DNA of 64,000 nt. It comes from DATDPM01 sp963841995. Its GTDB lineage: Bacteria > Pseudomonadota > Alphaproteobacteria > DATDPM01. The first letter of the stretch is position 1; the number at the start of each line of letters is the position of its first letter. The notes under the pieces were generated by a model. It did no database searches. It had not been told where the DNA came from and saw nothing but the letters and a program-made list of their open reading frames with translations. Both the position numbers and the translations under genes were made by a program. Location: positions 1 through 64,000 of the forward strand of contig CAWJEX010000007.1 of NCBI GenBank assembly GCA_963841995.1, given 5' to 3'. This document shows, piece by piece, positions 8,975 through 19,954 of this stretch.

Positions 8975-9172
8975 ATGGCAGACCGCGAGGTAATCCTCGA
9001 ATTTCACTCCGTCGGCAATACGGTGAAAGTCACGGCCATCGATGCCGAAACCTTGGTCGAAGTGTCGATCGTGGGCCCTCTCTCTGCGGGCGAGGAAGCA
9101 CTGAAACGAGCCGCCTTGCACAAGCTTGAATATGTGCTGGCGAAACGCGCAGGATCGCCGAAGCGAACCTAA
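8975..9172 (+). CDS. Small conserved protein, DUF6898-like
   Basis: A 65-residue product starting at ATG 8975 with a GGGAG site about 7 bases upstream. It reads REVILEFHSVGNTVKV, then AIDAETLVEVSIVGP, then ALHKLEYVLAKRAG. This beta-rich pattern with the EVSIVGP core resembles a family of short alphaproteobacterial proteins of unknown function (DUF6898). No membrane segment or catalytic motif is visible. It stands alone between a possible small minus-strand gene and mucR. The start at 8918 gives an arginine-rich extension that looks untranslated. Confidence 0.7.
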   Translation: MADREVILEFHSVGNTVKVTAIDAETLVEVSIVGPLSAGEEALKRAALHKLEYVLAKRAGSPKRT

Positions 9173-9184
9173 GGACCAAGCGGC

Positions 9185-9643
9185 CTAGAGCAGCTTTTGC
9201 TTGCGGCCGCGGCGGGGGATTTTCTGTCCCGTCTTGCGGCCAAGGCCAATTTTTTTGGCGAAGACCGATCGTTGCTCAGCGTAATTAGGCGCCACCATCG
9301 GATAGTCCGGAGGCAAACCCCATTTGGCGCGGTATTCGTCGGGCGTCATGTTGTACGTCGAACGCAGATGCCGCTTCAGCATCTTCAACTTCTTTCCGTC
9401 CTCGAGGCAGATGATGTAATCGGGGGTTACCGATTTTCGCACCGCCACCGCCGGCTTCAATGCTTCCGACTTGTCCGCGCCGCCGGATCTCTCGAGTCCT
9501 GCAAACGTCGAGAATACCGTGTTGATGACTTCGGACAGCTGCGTCGGCGCAAGCAGGTTGTTGGCGGCATAGGCGGAAACCACCTCGGCCGTCATCGTCA
9601 GCAACGCGCGGTGCCGATTCGGATCGCCATTATCAGTGTCCAT
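9185..9643 (-). CDS. mucR: MucR/Ros family zinc-finger transcriptional regulator
   Basis: The Ros/MucR family has one prokaryotic zinc finger and binds AT-rich promoter DNA, controlling exopolysaccharide, motility and cell-cycle genes in alphaproteobacteria. The 152-residue product has an N-terminal helical region (MTAEVVSAYAANNLL) and the conserved block YIICLEDGKKLKMLKRHLRS then MTPDEYRAKWGLP, carrying the finger Cys and His ligands, then PMVAPNYAEQRS and a basic tail. Length is typical. The gene is followed upstream (to the right) by a 360-base gap before rpiB. Direct targets cannot be read from the sequence. Confidence 0.9.
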   Translation of the reverse strand: MDTDNGDPNRHRALLTMTAEVVSAYAANNLLAPTQLSEVINTVFSTFAGLERSGGADKSEALKPAVAVRKSVTPDYIICLEDGKKLKMLKRHLRSTYNMTPDEYRAKWGLPPDYPMVAPNYAEQRSVFAKKIGLGRKTGQKIPRRGRKQKLL

Positions 9644-10003
9644 TGCGTGAATCCTGTGATTTGAATCTCGGTTTCTTTATTTCCACCGGCCCGGTTCCTT
9701 GTCAATTGAAATAATGCCCAAGTCATAGTCAATTTTTCATTGTGATCGTCTCATCGAACCTACGCTTCAATTTGACACAATTACTGAAGGGCCGGTCGTG
9801 GCGCCGCTTCTGTTTTTGCGTGGATGGCCAGGCGGCGGCCCGGCAGGGGCGGGTCTGGCGCCCCTTGCAGCGGTCCCGGGCCCTTCGGGACGCCCATTCG
9901 GGGTCCCTGCTGCGCTTGCGAGGGATAGTGGCCGATTGGCACGCTTTGCCGACATATGGTACGTTAATTGTTCGGCCCGGAATCACGCTTATCGATAGAA
10001 ACC
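9644..10003. other. Intergenic region between mucR and rpiB
   Basis: 360 bases with two parts. The mucR-proximal part (9660-9790) is AT-richer, as expected for a promoter and for a MucR-family autoregulatory target. The next part (about 9790-9930) is very G+C-rich and can form small hairpins such as GTCCC-GGGCCCTT-GGGAC (near 9885). Frames through it look non-coding. I see no recognisable RNA gene. Confidence 0.4.
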
Positions 10004-10439
10004 ATGGTACGAGAGACGATCGCGGTGGCGGCGGATCACGCCGGCGTGTCCATGAAGAGCGAACTCGCTTCAGAGCTCGTTTCGCTCGGATTCGACGTGC
10101 TGGATCTTGGGACCAATGGCCCGGAATCGGTGGACTATCCGGACTATGCGAACGCACTTGCGGAAGCCATTCGGCAGGGCAAGGTGAAACGCGGAGTCTC
10201 TGGTGTGCGGGAGCGGGATCGGGGTCAGCATCGCCGCCAACCGCCACCCGGGAATTCGCGCGGCGCTGTGTCACGATGCGGTGACGGCGCGGCTTGCCAG
10301 GCTGCATAACGATGCCAATGTGCTCGTGCTTGGCGCGCAGACGACTGGCCTCGAGGTGGCGAAAGACTGCCTGAGGATTTTTTTAAATACGGCTTTCGAG
10401 GGCGGCCGGCATGCGCGCCGGGTCGCCAAACTTGGATAG
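10004..10439 (+). pseudogene. rpiB: Ribose 5-phosphate isomerase B, frameshifted
   Basis: RpiB interconverts ribose 5-phosphate and ribulose 5-phosphate in the non-oxidative pentose phosphate pathway. From ATG 10004 the first frame gives IAVAADHAGVSMK, LGFDVLDLGTNGPESVDYPDYA and ends correctly at GKVKRGV. The rest, VCGSGIGVSIAANRHPG then CHDAVTARLARLHNDANVLVLG, lies one base over and runs to the stop at 10437-10439. Skipping the T at 10199 rejoins the frames as R-G-V-L-V-C-G-S-G, the family's active-site loop. All catalytic elements are otherwise present (Cys in VCGSG, His in CHDA), so an error or recent mutation is likelier than old decay. It lies 86 bases before glyA, a common pairing. Confidence 0.88.
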
Positions 10440-10525
10440 CTGGATGTTAGGCTCGTTGACGAAAAGCGCGCGGGTCGCGCTCCCACCGAATTAAAGTACG
10501 ACTGAAACAGGGAGGACTAAGAATC

Positions 10526-11839
10526 ATGTCAGTGGCACACGCAACCGCCGGCTCTGGAATCCTGGAGCGGTTTTTCAACGCCCGGCTCGCCGAAACCGAT
10601 GCCGACGTCTACAAGGCGATTTGCGACGAGCTGCGCCGTCAGCAGGAACAGATCGAGTTGATCGCATCGGAGAACATCGCCTCCCAGGCGGTCATCGACG
10701 CGATGGGGACGCTGCTCACCAACAAATACGCGGAAGGCTATCCGGGGCGGCGTTATTACGGCGGCTGCGAATTCGTCGACGTGGTCGAAACTCTGGCGAT
10801 CGAGCGCGCGAAGAAACTTTTCAATTGCTCTTATGCCAACGTTCAATCCCATTCCGGCTCGCAAGCCAATCAATCGGTGATGCTGGCGCTGCTTCAGCCC
10901 GGCGATACCATCATGGGCCTGTCGCTCGCTTGCGGCGGTCATTTGACTCACGGCGCGCCGCCCAATCTTTCTGGCAAGTGGTTCAAGGCGGTTCAGTACG
11001 GCGTTCGTCGGGACGATCAGCGAATCGATTTGGATGAAGTCGAGAAGCTTGCGACCGAACATAAGCCGAAGCTGCTCATCGCGGGCGGTTCGGCCTATCC
11101 GCGCATCATCGATTTTGCGCGCTTCCGCAAGATCGCGGATTCAGTCGGCGCCTATCTTATGGTCGACATGGCGCATTTTGCAGGACTGGTGGCGGGCGGG
11201 ATTCATCCAAGCCCGCTTCCGCACGCCCATGTCGTCACCACGACCACGCACAAGACTCTTCGCGGTCCGCGCGGCGGCATGGTGCTGTCCAATGACGAAG
11301 AGATCGGCAAGAAGATCAATTCGGCGACCTTCCCCGGTCTTCAGGGCGGGCCGCTGATGCATGTCATCGCCGCCAAGGCGGTTGCCTTCGGCGAAGCGCT
11401 GCAGCCGGAGTTCAAGAAATACGCGCAGTCGGTGGTGGATAACGCGAAGATTTTGGCCAAGGTCATGGTCGATCGCGGGCTCGCCATCGTTTCCGGCGGC
11501 ACCGATACCCATCTGATGCTCGTCGATTTGCGGCCGAAAAAGCTCACCGGCAAAGCCGCCGAAACGAGCCTGGAGCGCGCGCACATCACCTGCAACAAGA
11601 ACGGCGTTCCGTTCGATCCGGAAAAGCCGACGATCACGTCCGGCGTGCGTTTAGGGACGCCCGCGTCGACGACCCGCGGTTTCGGCACCGAGGAATGGAA
11701 GATGGTCGGCGAGCTCATCGGCGATGTGCTTGATGGTCTTCACGACAAGCCGGAAGATAACAGTGCGGCGGAAGCGGCCGTGCGGCAGAAAGTGGGAACG
11801 CTTTGCCGCCGCTTTCCGATTTATCCAGACATCATTTAG
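10526..11839 (+). CDS. glyA: Serine hydroxymethyltransferase
   Basis: PLP enzyme that converts serine and tetrahydrofolate to glycine and 5,10-methylene-THF, the main one-carbon source. The 437-residue product has the family landmarks: LIASENIASQAV, NKYAEGYPGRRYYGGCE, NVQSHSGSQAN, VDMAHFAGLVAGG, and the PLP lysine near residue 243 in TTTTHKTLRGPRGG. A GGGAGGA ribosome site sits 10 bases before the ATG. rpiB is upstream and nrdR follows after 24 bases, so glyA may head the transcript that runs into the riboflavin genes. Confidence 0.96.
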   Translation: MSVAHATAGSGILERFFNARLAETDADVYKAICDELRRQQEQIELIASENIASQAVIDAMGTLLTNKYAEGYPGRRYYGGCEFVDVVETLAIERAKKLFNCSYANVQSHSGSQANQSVMLALLQPGDTIMGLSLACGGHLTHGAPPNLSGKWFKAVQYGVRRDDQRIDLDEVEKLATEHKPKLLIAGGSAYPRIIDFARFRKIADSVGAYLMVDMAHFAGLVAGGIHPSPLPHAHVVTTTTHKTLRGPRGGMVLSNDEEIGKKINSATFPGLQGGPLMHVIAAKAVAFGEALQPEFKKYAQSVVDNAKILAKVMVDRGLAIVSGGTDTHLMLVDLRPKKLTGKAAETSLERAHITCNKNGVPFDPEKPTITSGVRLGTPASTTRGFGTEEWKMVGELIGDVLDGLHDKPEDNSAAEAAVRQKVGTLCRRFPIYPDII

Positions 11840-11863
11840 GGCAGGGGAAGTTAGGGGGGAACG

Positions 11864-12322
11864 ATGCGTTGTCCGTTTTGCGGGCACGACGACACGCAGG
11901 TCAAGGATTCGCGGCCGACGGAGGATAGCGCATCAATCCGAAGACGGCGCTTATGCCCGGCCTGCGGTTCGCGCTTTACCACCTTCGAACGCGTGCAGTT
12001 GCGCGAACTCACGGTCATCAAGCGTAACGGCAAGCGTGAGCCTTTCGACCGCGAGAAAATCATCCGCTCGATCAATCTCGCGGTCCGCAAGAGGCCGGTC
12101 GATGCAGAAAAGATCGAGCGTGTGGTCAATGGCATTCAACGCCGCATCGAAAGCTCGGGCGAAAGCGAAATCGGCTCCGAGCAGGTGGGCGAAATGGTCA
12201 TGGATGCTTTGGCCCAACTCGACCAAGTGGCCTATGTGCGCTTCGCTTCGGTCTATCGCAATTTCCGCGAGGCTAAGGATTTCGAAGACTTCGTGGGCCA
12301 GCTGAGTGGCGATCGCGACTGA
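11864..12322 (+). CDS. nrdR: Transcriptional repressor NrdR
   Basis: NrdR senses ATP/dATP and represses ribonucleotide reductase genes. The 152-residue product has the N-terminal zinc ribbon (CPFC at residues 3-6 and CPAC at 31-34), the basic RRRLCPACGSRFTTFER strip, and an ATP-cone domain starting around KRNGKREPFDREKI. It ends in the small C-terminal tail usual for alphaproteobacteria. It overlaps the ribD start by 17 bases. The placement just before ribD is conserved in this class. Confidence 0.95.
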   Translation: MRCPFCGHDDTQVKDSRPTEDSASIRRRRLCPACGSRFTTFERVQLRELTVIKRNGKREPFDREKIIRSINLAVRKRPVDAEKIERVVNGIQRRIESSGESEIGSEQVGEMVMDALAQLDQVAYVRFASVYRNFREAKDFEDFVGQLSGDRD

Positions 12323-13424
12323 CGGTCCCGACAACCGGTATATGGCGGCGGCGCTGGCGCTTGCCGCGCGGGGCCTCGGCCAAGTCTATCCCAATCCGTC
12401 GGTCGGCTGCATTCTGGTCCAGCCCGGCGGCCGCATCGTCGGCCGGGGCTGGAACTAAAACTCGGGCCGGCCCCACGCGGAAACCGAAGCCTTGCGCCGG
12501 GCGGGCTCTCTGGCCACCGGTGCGACCGCCTATGTCACCTTGGAGCCTTGCGCCCATCATGGCCAGACCCCGCCTTGCGCCGAGGCGTTGATCAAGGCCG
12601 GGATCGCCCGGGCGGTGGTCGCCGTTGAAGATCCGGATCCGCGGGTTTCCGGGCGCGGCATCGCGACGATGAAACAGGCCGGTATCGAGGTTGAAACCGG
12701 CTTGTGTGCTGCCGAGGCGCGCGAGGTGAACGCCGGCTTTTTCCTCCGCATCGCCGCCAACCGCCCCCTTGTCACCTGGAAGGTCGCAAGCACCCTCGAT
12801 GGCCGCATTGCCACCCATCGGGGCGACAGCCAGTGGATTACCGGCGAAACCTCGCGGAATTTGTCCCACGGCCTTCGCGCTTCCCATGATGCCGTGATCG
12901 TCGGCGTCGGCACCGTGCTCGCCGACGATCCGGTGCTGACCTGCCGTTTGCCTGGCCTATCGGCCCGATCTCCGGTGCGGGTGGTGATCGACAGCCGGAT
13001 GCATTTGCCGCTGACCAGCCAGCTGGTGGTGACGGCGCGCCTCATTCCGACCTGGCTCATTGCCTTGAAGGGCGCGGAGGGGGCGCGCCATAAGGCCTTC
13101 GCCGATCTTGGAATCGAAGTCATCGACATCGAGCCGACCGAGGAAGGCAGCCTCGATTTGAAAAAATCCATCGAGGCTTTGGCGGAACGCGGCATCACCC
13201 GCGCCTTGCTGGAGGGCGGCAGCCGGGTCGCCGGCGCCTTCATTCGCGCCGGCTTGGTCGACCGCATCGCCTGGTTCCGGGCACCGCGTCTGATCGGCGG
13301 CGATGGCGTTCCGGCGGCGGCCGCGATCGGGGTCGATTTGCTGTTCGACACGCCGTCTTTCCTGCGGTCCGGCGTCATCGAAGCTGGCGGAGACTTGCTG
13401 GAAACCTATCAGCGCAAGGCTTAG
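12306..13424 (+). pseudogene. ribD: Riboflavin biosynthesis deaminase/reductase RibD with one in-frame stop
   Basis: Bifunctional enzyme: deaminates the pyrimidine product of GTP cyclohydrolase II, then reduces the ribosyl side chain with NADPH. The likely start is GTG 12306, overlapping nrdR, followed by a typical N-terminus (YMAAALALAARGLGQVYPNPSVGC). A TAA at 12456-12458 interrupts the frame between GRGWN and NSGRPHAETEAL. Reading resumes in the same frame with the zinc ligands HAE and PCAHHGQTPPC, then the reductase domain (VTWKVASTLDGRIATHRGDS, GEGGS-like LLEGGSRVAGAF). The stop would be Gln (CAA) after one C-to-T change. Without read-through the deaminase zinc site is lost, yet the rest is well kept, so error or a very recent mutation is likely. 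Confidence 0.88.
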
Positions 13425-13433
13425 TCTTTACTC

Positions 13434-14024
13434 ATGTTCACCGGAATCATCACCGAACTTGGCGCGGTGCGCGCCATCGAAAAGCGCGGCGATACCCGCA
13501 TCGTCTTCGACAGCGGCTTCGCCACCATGACGATGGGCTCATCGATCGCGTGCTCCGGTGTGTGCCTGACCGTGGTCGATCAAGGATGCGGATGGTTTGC
13601 CGCCGATGTCTCGGCGGAAACTTTGTCGCGGACGACTCTCGGGCGATGGAAAGCGGGATCCAAAGTTAATTTTGAGCGTCCGCTCACAGTCGGCGGCGAG
13701 ATCGGCGGCCATTTTGTCGCCGGTCACGTTGATGCGATCGCGAAAATCGTCGACCGGACGGGCGAGGGCGACAGCGAGCGATTTGCCTTTGAAGCGCCGG
13801 CTCCCGTGATGCCGCTGATAGCACCCAAAGGATCGATTGCGCTGGACGGCGTATCGCTGACCGTTAACGAGGTCGTTGGCATGCGATTTGGCGTCAACAT
13901 CATTCCATTCACCAAGTGCCACACCACTTTTGCCTCGGCCGAGATCGGAGATTTCGTCAATCTCGAAGTTGATCTGCTGGCGCGCTATGTGGAAAGGCTG
14001 GTGCAATGGCGCGCCGGGGATTAG
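13434..14024 (+). CDS. ribE: Riboflavin synthase, alpha subunit
   Basis: Catalyses dismutation of two 6,7-dimethyl-8-ribityllumazine molecules to riboflavin. The 196-residue product has the two tandem lumazine-binding barrels: the first opens with MFTGIITELGAV and contains IACSGVCLTVVD; the second has GGHFVAGHVDAIAKI, GSIALDGVSLTVNEV and FTKCHTTF. Length is normal for the family. It lies 9 bases after ribD and overlaps the ribBA start by 19 bases. The symbol ribC is used in some organisms. Confidence 0.95.
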   Translation: MFTGIITELGAVRAIEKRGDTRIVFDSGFATMTMGSSIACSGVCLTVVDQGCGWFAADVSAETLSRTTLGRWKAGSKVNFERPLTVGGEIGGHFVAGHVDAIAKIVDRTGEGDSERFAFEAPAPVMPLIAPKGSIALDGVSLTVNEVVGMRFGVNIIPFTKCHTTFASAEIGDFVNLEVDLLARYVERLVQWRAGD

Positions 14025-15205
14025 AAAAGCGCCGGTTGCACGAACACGAAGAATCCCGTGAAGCGTTTGGCGAAGAGGTCGCGGTGCCTAAGGTCCAACC
14101 TAAAATCGAGAATCTGGCGTCGATCCCCGAGATTATCGAGGAAGTTCGCAATGGCCGCATCATCGTTTTGGTCGACGACGAGGATCGCGAGAACGAGGGT
14201 GATCTGATCGTGGCGGCGCAGATGGCAACACCAGCCACCATCAATTTCATGGCCAAGTTCGGCCGCGGATTGGTTTGCCTCGCGTTGACCCGCTCCCGCG
14301 TCGAAGATCTTGGATTGCCGCTTATGGCCCGCGACAATCTATCGCGCCATCAAACCGCATTCACCGTTTCGATTGAAGCGCGCGAAGGCGTGACCACGGG
14401 AATTTCTGCGCCCGACCGTGCCCGGACCATTGCGGTAGCCATCGATCCGACCCGCGGCAAGGCGGACATCGTCAGCCCCGGGCATGTCTTTCCCCTGGTA
14501 GCCCGCGATGGCGGTGTGTTGGTTCGCGCCGGCCACACCGAAGCCGCCGTCGATTTGGCGCGGCTCGCGGGCCTCAATCCGGCCGGCGTGCTGTGCGAAA
14601 TCATGAAGGACGACGGCACCATGGCGCGGCTTCCGGATTTATTCGGATTTGCCCAAACGCACGGCTTGAAAATGGCGACGATCGCCGATCTCATCGCTTA
14701 CCGCCTGCGCAATGAGCGAATCGTCGAACGGGTGGCCGAGAGTCCATTCGAAAGCCGATTCGGCGGCGCCTTCAAGCTGATTGTCTACGCCAACGCCGTC
14801 GATTATGTCGAACACATCGCGCTGGTGAAAGGCGATTTGTCGCGTCCCGGCCCGGTGCTGGTGCGCATGCATGCGCTCAATGTTCTCGACGACGTCCTGG
14901 GCGATATCGAGGGCGCGCATCACGGCGAATTGGCCCGGGCGATGCAGATCATCGGAGCCGAAGGTCGCGGCGTCGTGGTCTTGATCCGCGAACCGCGGGC
15001 AACGACCGTCTCGAATCGGGTGCGGGCGAGGGGACAGCCTCCCCAACCGCCCGAGCTGCGGGATTACGGCGTTGGTGCCCAGATTTTGCTCGACCTCGGC
15101 GTAAGGGATATGATCCTGCTGTCGAATACGAAGAGGACGATCGTCGGCCTCGAGGGCTACGGGCTTACCGTGGTTGATCGCAGGCCTTTGCCGGCGGAGA
15201 GCTGA
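14006..15205 (+). CDS. ribB: 3,4-dihydroxy-2-butanone 4-phosphate synthase fused to a RibA-like domain lacking zinc cysteines
   Basis: The N-terminal half makes the four-carbon precursor of the riboflavin xylene ring: DDEDRENEGDLI (acidic loop), FGRGLVCLALT, and the HTEAAVDLARLAG / GVLCEIM motifs are all present. The C-terminal half (about residues 225-399) resembles GTP cyclohydrolase II, but the segment that should hold the three zinc cysteines reads VRMHALNVLDDVLGD, with none of them. The RibA activity is therefore probably absent and a separate RibA is needed elsewhere. Such degenerate fusions are known in alphaproteobacteria. An N-terminal extension of about 35 residues precedes the first conserved block, so the true start might be slightly later. 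Confidence 0.92.
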   Translation: MARRGLEKRRLHEHEESREAFGEEVAVPKVQPKIENLASIPEIIEEVRNGRIIVLVDDEDRENEGDLIVAAQMATPATINFMAKFGRGLVCLALTRSRVEDLGLPLMARDNLSRHQTAFTVSIEAREGVTTGISAPDRARTIAVAIDPTRGKADIVSPGHVFPLVARDGGVLVRAGHTEAAVDLARLAGLNPAGVLCEIMKDDGTMARLPDLFGFAQTHGLKMATIADLIAYRLRNERIVERVAESPFESRFGGAFKLIVYANAVDYVEHIALVKGDLSRPGPVLVRMHALNVLDDVLGDIEGAHHGELARAMQIIGAEGRGVVVLIREPRATTVSNRVRARGQPPQPPELRDYGVGAQILLDLGVRDMILLSNTKRTIVGLEGYGLTVVDRRPLPAES

Positions 15206-15206
15206 A

Positions 15207-15671
15207 GTGGCGCCATCGCCCCAGATCATGATTGTCGAAGCGCGATTCTACGACGATATCGCGGATGAGTTGATGCGCGGTGCGGTTGCCGTCCTTCAAG
15301 CCGCGGGGGCGACCTATGAACGCCACGCCGTTCCCGGCGTGTTCGAGATTCCGGCGGCCATACAAATGGCGATCCGGTCGCTGGATTTTTCAACGCTGCA
15401 TGGACGATTCGATGGATACGTCGTTCTGGGCTGTGTCATCCGCGGCGAGACGACCCATTACGATCTGGTGAGCGAACAAACTGCGCGTGCGCTCCAAGAC
15501 CTCGTGCTGAAATACACGCTGGCGCTAGGCTTCGGCATCGTCACCGCGGAGAATCGCGATCAAGCCTGGGCCCGAGCGTCGATCGACGGCCGCGATCACG
15601 GCGGACGGGCCGCCCGCGCCTGTTTGCAGATGCTCGACGTCAAACGCCAGCTCTTGTTGTTTCCCCGATGA
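15207..15671 (+). CDS. ribH: 6,7-dimethyl-8-ribityllumazine synthase
   Basis: Joins the pyrimidine and dihydroxybutanone phosphate branches to form lumazine. The 154-residue product has the phosphate and ribityl contacts VPGVFEIPAAIQMAI and VLGCVIRGETTHYD, whose His is the family's general acid/base, and the GVVTAEN-like GIVTAENRDQAWARA. GTG at 15207 is chosen because GGAGAG lies 6 bases before it and because it starts just after the ribB stop; an upstream in-frame ATG at 15174 would overlap ribB. The enzyme normally assembles as pentamers or 60-mer shells. nusB overlaps its stop by four bases. Confidence 0.93.
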   Translation: MAPSPQIMIVEARFYDDIADELMRGAVAVLQAAGATYERHAVPGVFEIPAAIQMAIRSLDFSTLHGRFDGYVVLGCVIRGETTHYDLVSEQTARALQDLVLKYTLALGFGIVTAENRDQAWARASIDGRDHGGRAARACLQMLDVKRQLLLFPR

Positions 15672-16165
15672 CCGCCCGCACGACCCAACCGCAATCGGCA
15701 CGAAGCTTGGCCCGGTTGGCGGCGACCCAAGCGCTCTATCAGATGCTTCTAACCGGAACGACGGCGGAAGACGTGGTCGCCGAGTTTCGGAATTTCCGGG
15801 GCGTGAACGAAACCGAAGGCAGCACGCTGACCGGTGCCGACCAAGCGCTGTTCGCCGATATCGTGCGCGGCGCCTGTGCCCGGCAGGACGAAATCGAAGC
15901 GCTGTTGTCCGAATGCCTGGTGCAAGATTGGCCGCTGGCGCGACTTGAGACGACATTGCGCGCGGTGTTGTGGGCGGGCGCTTACGAGCTTCTGGCGCGG
16001 CCCGATATTCCGCTCGTCGTCGTCATCAATGAATATGTCGAAATCGCACATGGTTTTTTCGCGGAGAAAGAGCCGGCCTTTGTGAACGGCGTGCTCGATC
16101 GTCTTGCGCACAAAGTCCGGCCATCGACGCCGGAGGCGGCGGCCGGTGGCGGATCGGCCCGGTGA
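15668..16165 (+). CDS. nusB: Transcription antitermination factor NusB
   Basis: RNA-binding all-helical protein that joins the NusB-S10 boxA complex on rRNA operons. The 165-residue product starts with a basic ARSLARLAATQALYQM helix, matching the usual AR.AA.QALYQ opening, and ends in the LARPDIPLVVVINEYVEIAH and FVNGVLDRLA motifs typical of the C-terminal half. It follows ribH with ATGA overlap, the standard ribH-nusB arrangement, and overlaps the thiL start by 20 bases. Confidence 0.94.
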   Translation: MTARTTQPQSARSLARLAATQALYQMLLTGTTAEDVVAEFRNFRGVNETEGSTLTGADQALFADIVRGACARQDEIEALLSECLVQDWPLARLETTLRAVLWAGAYELLARPDIPLVVVINEYVEIAHGFFAEKEPAFVNGVLDRLAHKVRPSTPEAAAGGGSAR

Positions 16166-17133
16166 ATTTGAAATCATTGCGCGTTATTTCCGGCCTCTCG
16201 CGGAGGGAAACCCCGGCGCCCTCGATCTTGCCGACGATGCCGCCGTTGTCGAGCCCTCGCCGGGAAACAGTTTCGTTGTCACGACGGACACGCTGATTGC
16301 GGGCGTCCATTTCTTCGCCGACGATTCCCCGGATCTCATCGCCCGCAAGCTGCTGCGGGTGAACCTGTCGGATCTCGCGGCAATGGGCGCGCGGCCGGTG
16401 ACTTATCTCATGGCGCTGGCCTTGCCGGAAGATATCGCCGAAATCGTGGATCGCCAAATTTTGTGAAGGTCTCACACGAGATCAAAAAGAATTCGGAATC
16501 TGGCTCTGCGGCGGCGATACGACGGCAACGCCGGGGCCGGCCACGCTAACCATCACGGCGTTGGGTGAGGCCCCTAAGGATCGGATCTTACGGCGGTCGT
16601 CGGCGCAGCCGGGAGACGTGATCTTGGTTTCCGGAACCATCGGCGATGCTGCCCTTGGGCTTCGCGCCAGGCGCGGGACGCTTCCCGGTCTTGCCGCGGC
16701 CGATCGCGAATTCCTGATCGCCCGCTACGATTTGCCGCAACCGCGCGTCGATCTCGGGATTGCGTTGCGGGAGCTCGCCCATGCCGCGATCGATGTGTCG
16801 GACGGGCTGGTGGCGGATCTTGGGCATCTGTGCGAAACCTCGAGGCTCGGCGCCGCGATCGAATGGCCGCGTATTCCGTTGTCGCCAGCGGCGCGTCGGG
16901 TTCTCGCCACGGAGCCGGCTCTGCGCAACTCTGTTCTCAGTGGCGGCGACGATTACGAATTGCTTTTTACCGCACCGCGTGGCGCACTAAACTTGATCGA
17001 ACGGGCTGCGGCCGATTGCGGCGTCGCGGTTTCCGAGATTGGGACCGTGGCCGCCGGTTCTGGAATGCCCAGGGTGATGGATGAGCGCGGCCATGAAATT
17101 GCCCTCGGGCAGACCGGATACCGGCATTTCTGA
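16146..17133 (+). pseudogene. thiL: Thiamine-monophosphate kinase, frameshifted
   Basis: ThiL phosphorylates thiamine monophosphate to the active cofactor thiamine pyrophosphate. From GTG 16146 the first part has GEFEIIARYF, DLADDAAVVEP, TTDTLIAGVHFF and RKLLRVNLSDLAAMGARP, as expected. The frame then breaks after PEDIAE: the continuation WIAKFCEGLTRDQKEFG, then LCGGDTTATPGP and the rest (GDVILVSGTIGDAALGL, HAAIDVSDGLVADL, SGGDDYELLFTAP) is read one base over. Deleting one A of the run 16441-16443 joins E-S-W-I-A-K. Every substrate motif survives, so the gene is probably functional in the cell. Confidence 0.88.
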
Positions 17134-17136
17134 CCG

Positions 17137-17595
17137 ATGAAGAAGATTGTCATCATCGTCGTTGTGATCCTGCTGTTGGCCGGAGGCGGTTTTGCGGCCT
17201 GGAAATTCCTGTGGAGCGGCAAAGGCGGCGAATTGCCGGCCGCGGCTGCCGGGGAGGGCGGGCCGCAGCAAAGTGGCCCGCTTTACGTCGACCTTGAGCC
17301 CCTCATCATCCCGATCACGCGCGAGGATCGAGTGGTGAAATACACCAGCCTGGCCATCAAACTCGAAGTTGCCGGACCCGCGGCAAAAACGAAGGTCGAG
17401 CAATTCATGCCCTATGTGCGGGATGCCTTTCTCACCCGGCTCATGGTTGTCCTTGCGCGCGGCGATCCGTCGCAGCCCTACGACCCGGAAAAGCTTAAGC
17501 GTCAGCTCATGGCCGAAAGCGAGAATGTGCTGGGACCGGATATGGTAAAGGACGTTTTGATCAGCGCAACCGCCGAACGGACCAACCCCCAATAA
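17137..17595 (+). CDS. FliL-like flagellar basal-body-associated membrane protein
   Basis: The 152-residue product has one N-terminal membrane segment (residues 4-26, KIVIIVVVILLLAGGGFAAW), a short Gly/Ala linker, and a periplasmic domain with YVDLEPLIIPI, RVVKYTSLAIKLEV and AFLTRLMVVL, the pattern of FliL proteins that surround the flagellar stator. It lies 3 bases after thiL and away from any flagellar gene in the window, so a flagellar role is inferred only from the family. The only other motility-related gene here is cheZ at 46 kb. Confidence 0.78.
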   Translation: MKKIVIIVVVILLLAGGGFAAWKFLWSGKGGELPAAAAGEGGPQQSGPLYVDLEPLIIPITREDRVVKYTSLAIKLEVAGPAAKTKVEQFMPYVRDAFLTRLMVVLARGDPSQPYDPEKLKRQLMAESENVLGPDMVKDVLISATAERTNPQ

Positions 17596-17775
17596 CCGTC
17601 TATTTCCTGTAACCGCGGGCGCGGGTTGCCAGGGACAGGCCAATCTGGCATGTTCCCGCCCGCCCAGCGCCGCCACGGCGGCGCGAGAAGGGGGGTGCGC
17701 CATCGGCGCAGCCGAGGTTCACTCGGGCGGGCGTCCATCCAGGAAATTAGGATTACGGCGATAGGAATCGAAACG

Positions 17776-19857
<2,082 letters not shown>

Positions 19858-19954
19858 GCCCTGTTTACATCGTCGTATCGGGCCGCGTTGCGGTTCAGAC
19901 GAGACGAAGAAACCGGAACAAGGAATAAGTAGGCGGAAGCGCGGCGCTTGGCGG

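Noticed and set aside
9742..10284. A 180-codon plus-strand frame before and through rpiB
   Set aside because: It overlaps rpiB in another frame, has no family pattern and reflects high G+C.
12456..12458. Reassignment of TAA/TAG to Gln in this organism
   Set aside because: Many well-aligned genes here end at TAA or TAG exactly where family members end, so both codons still act as stops.
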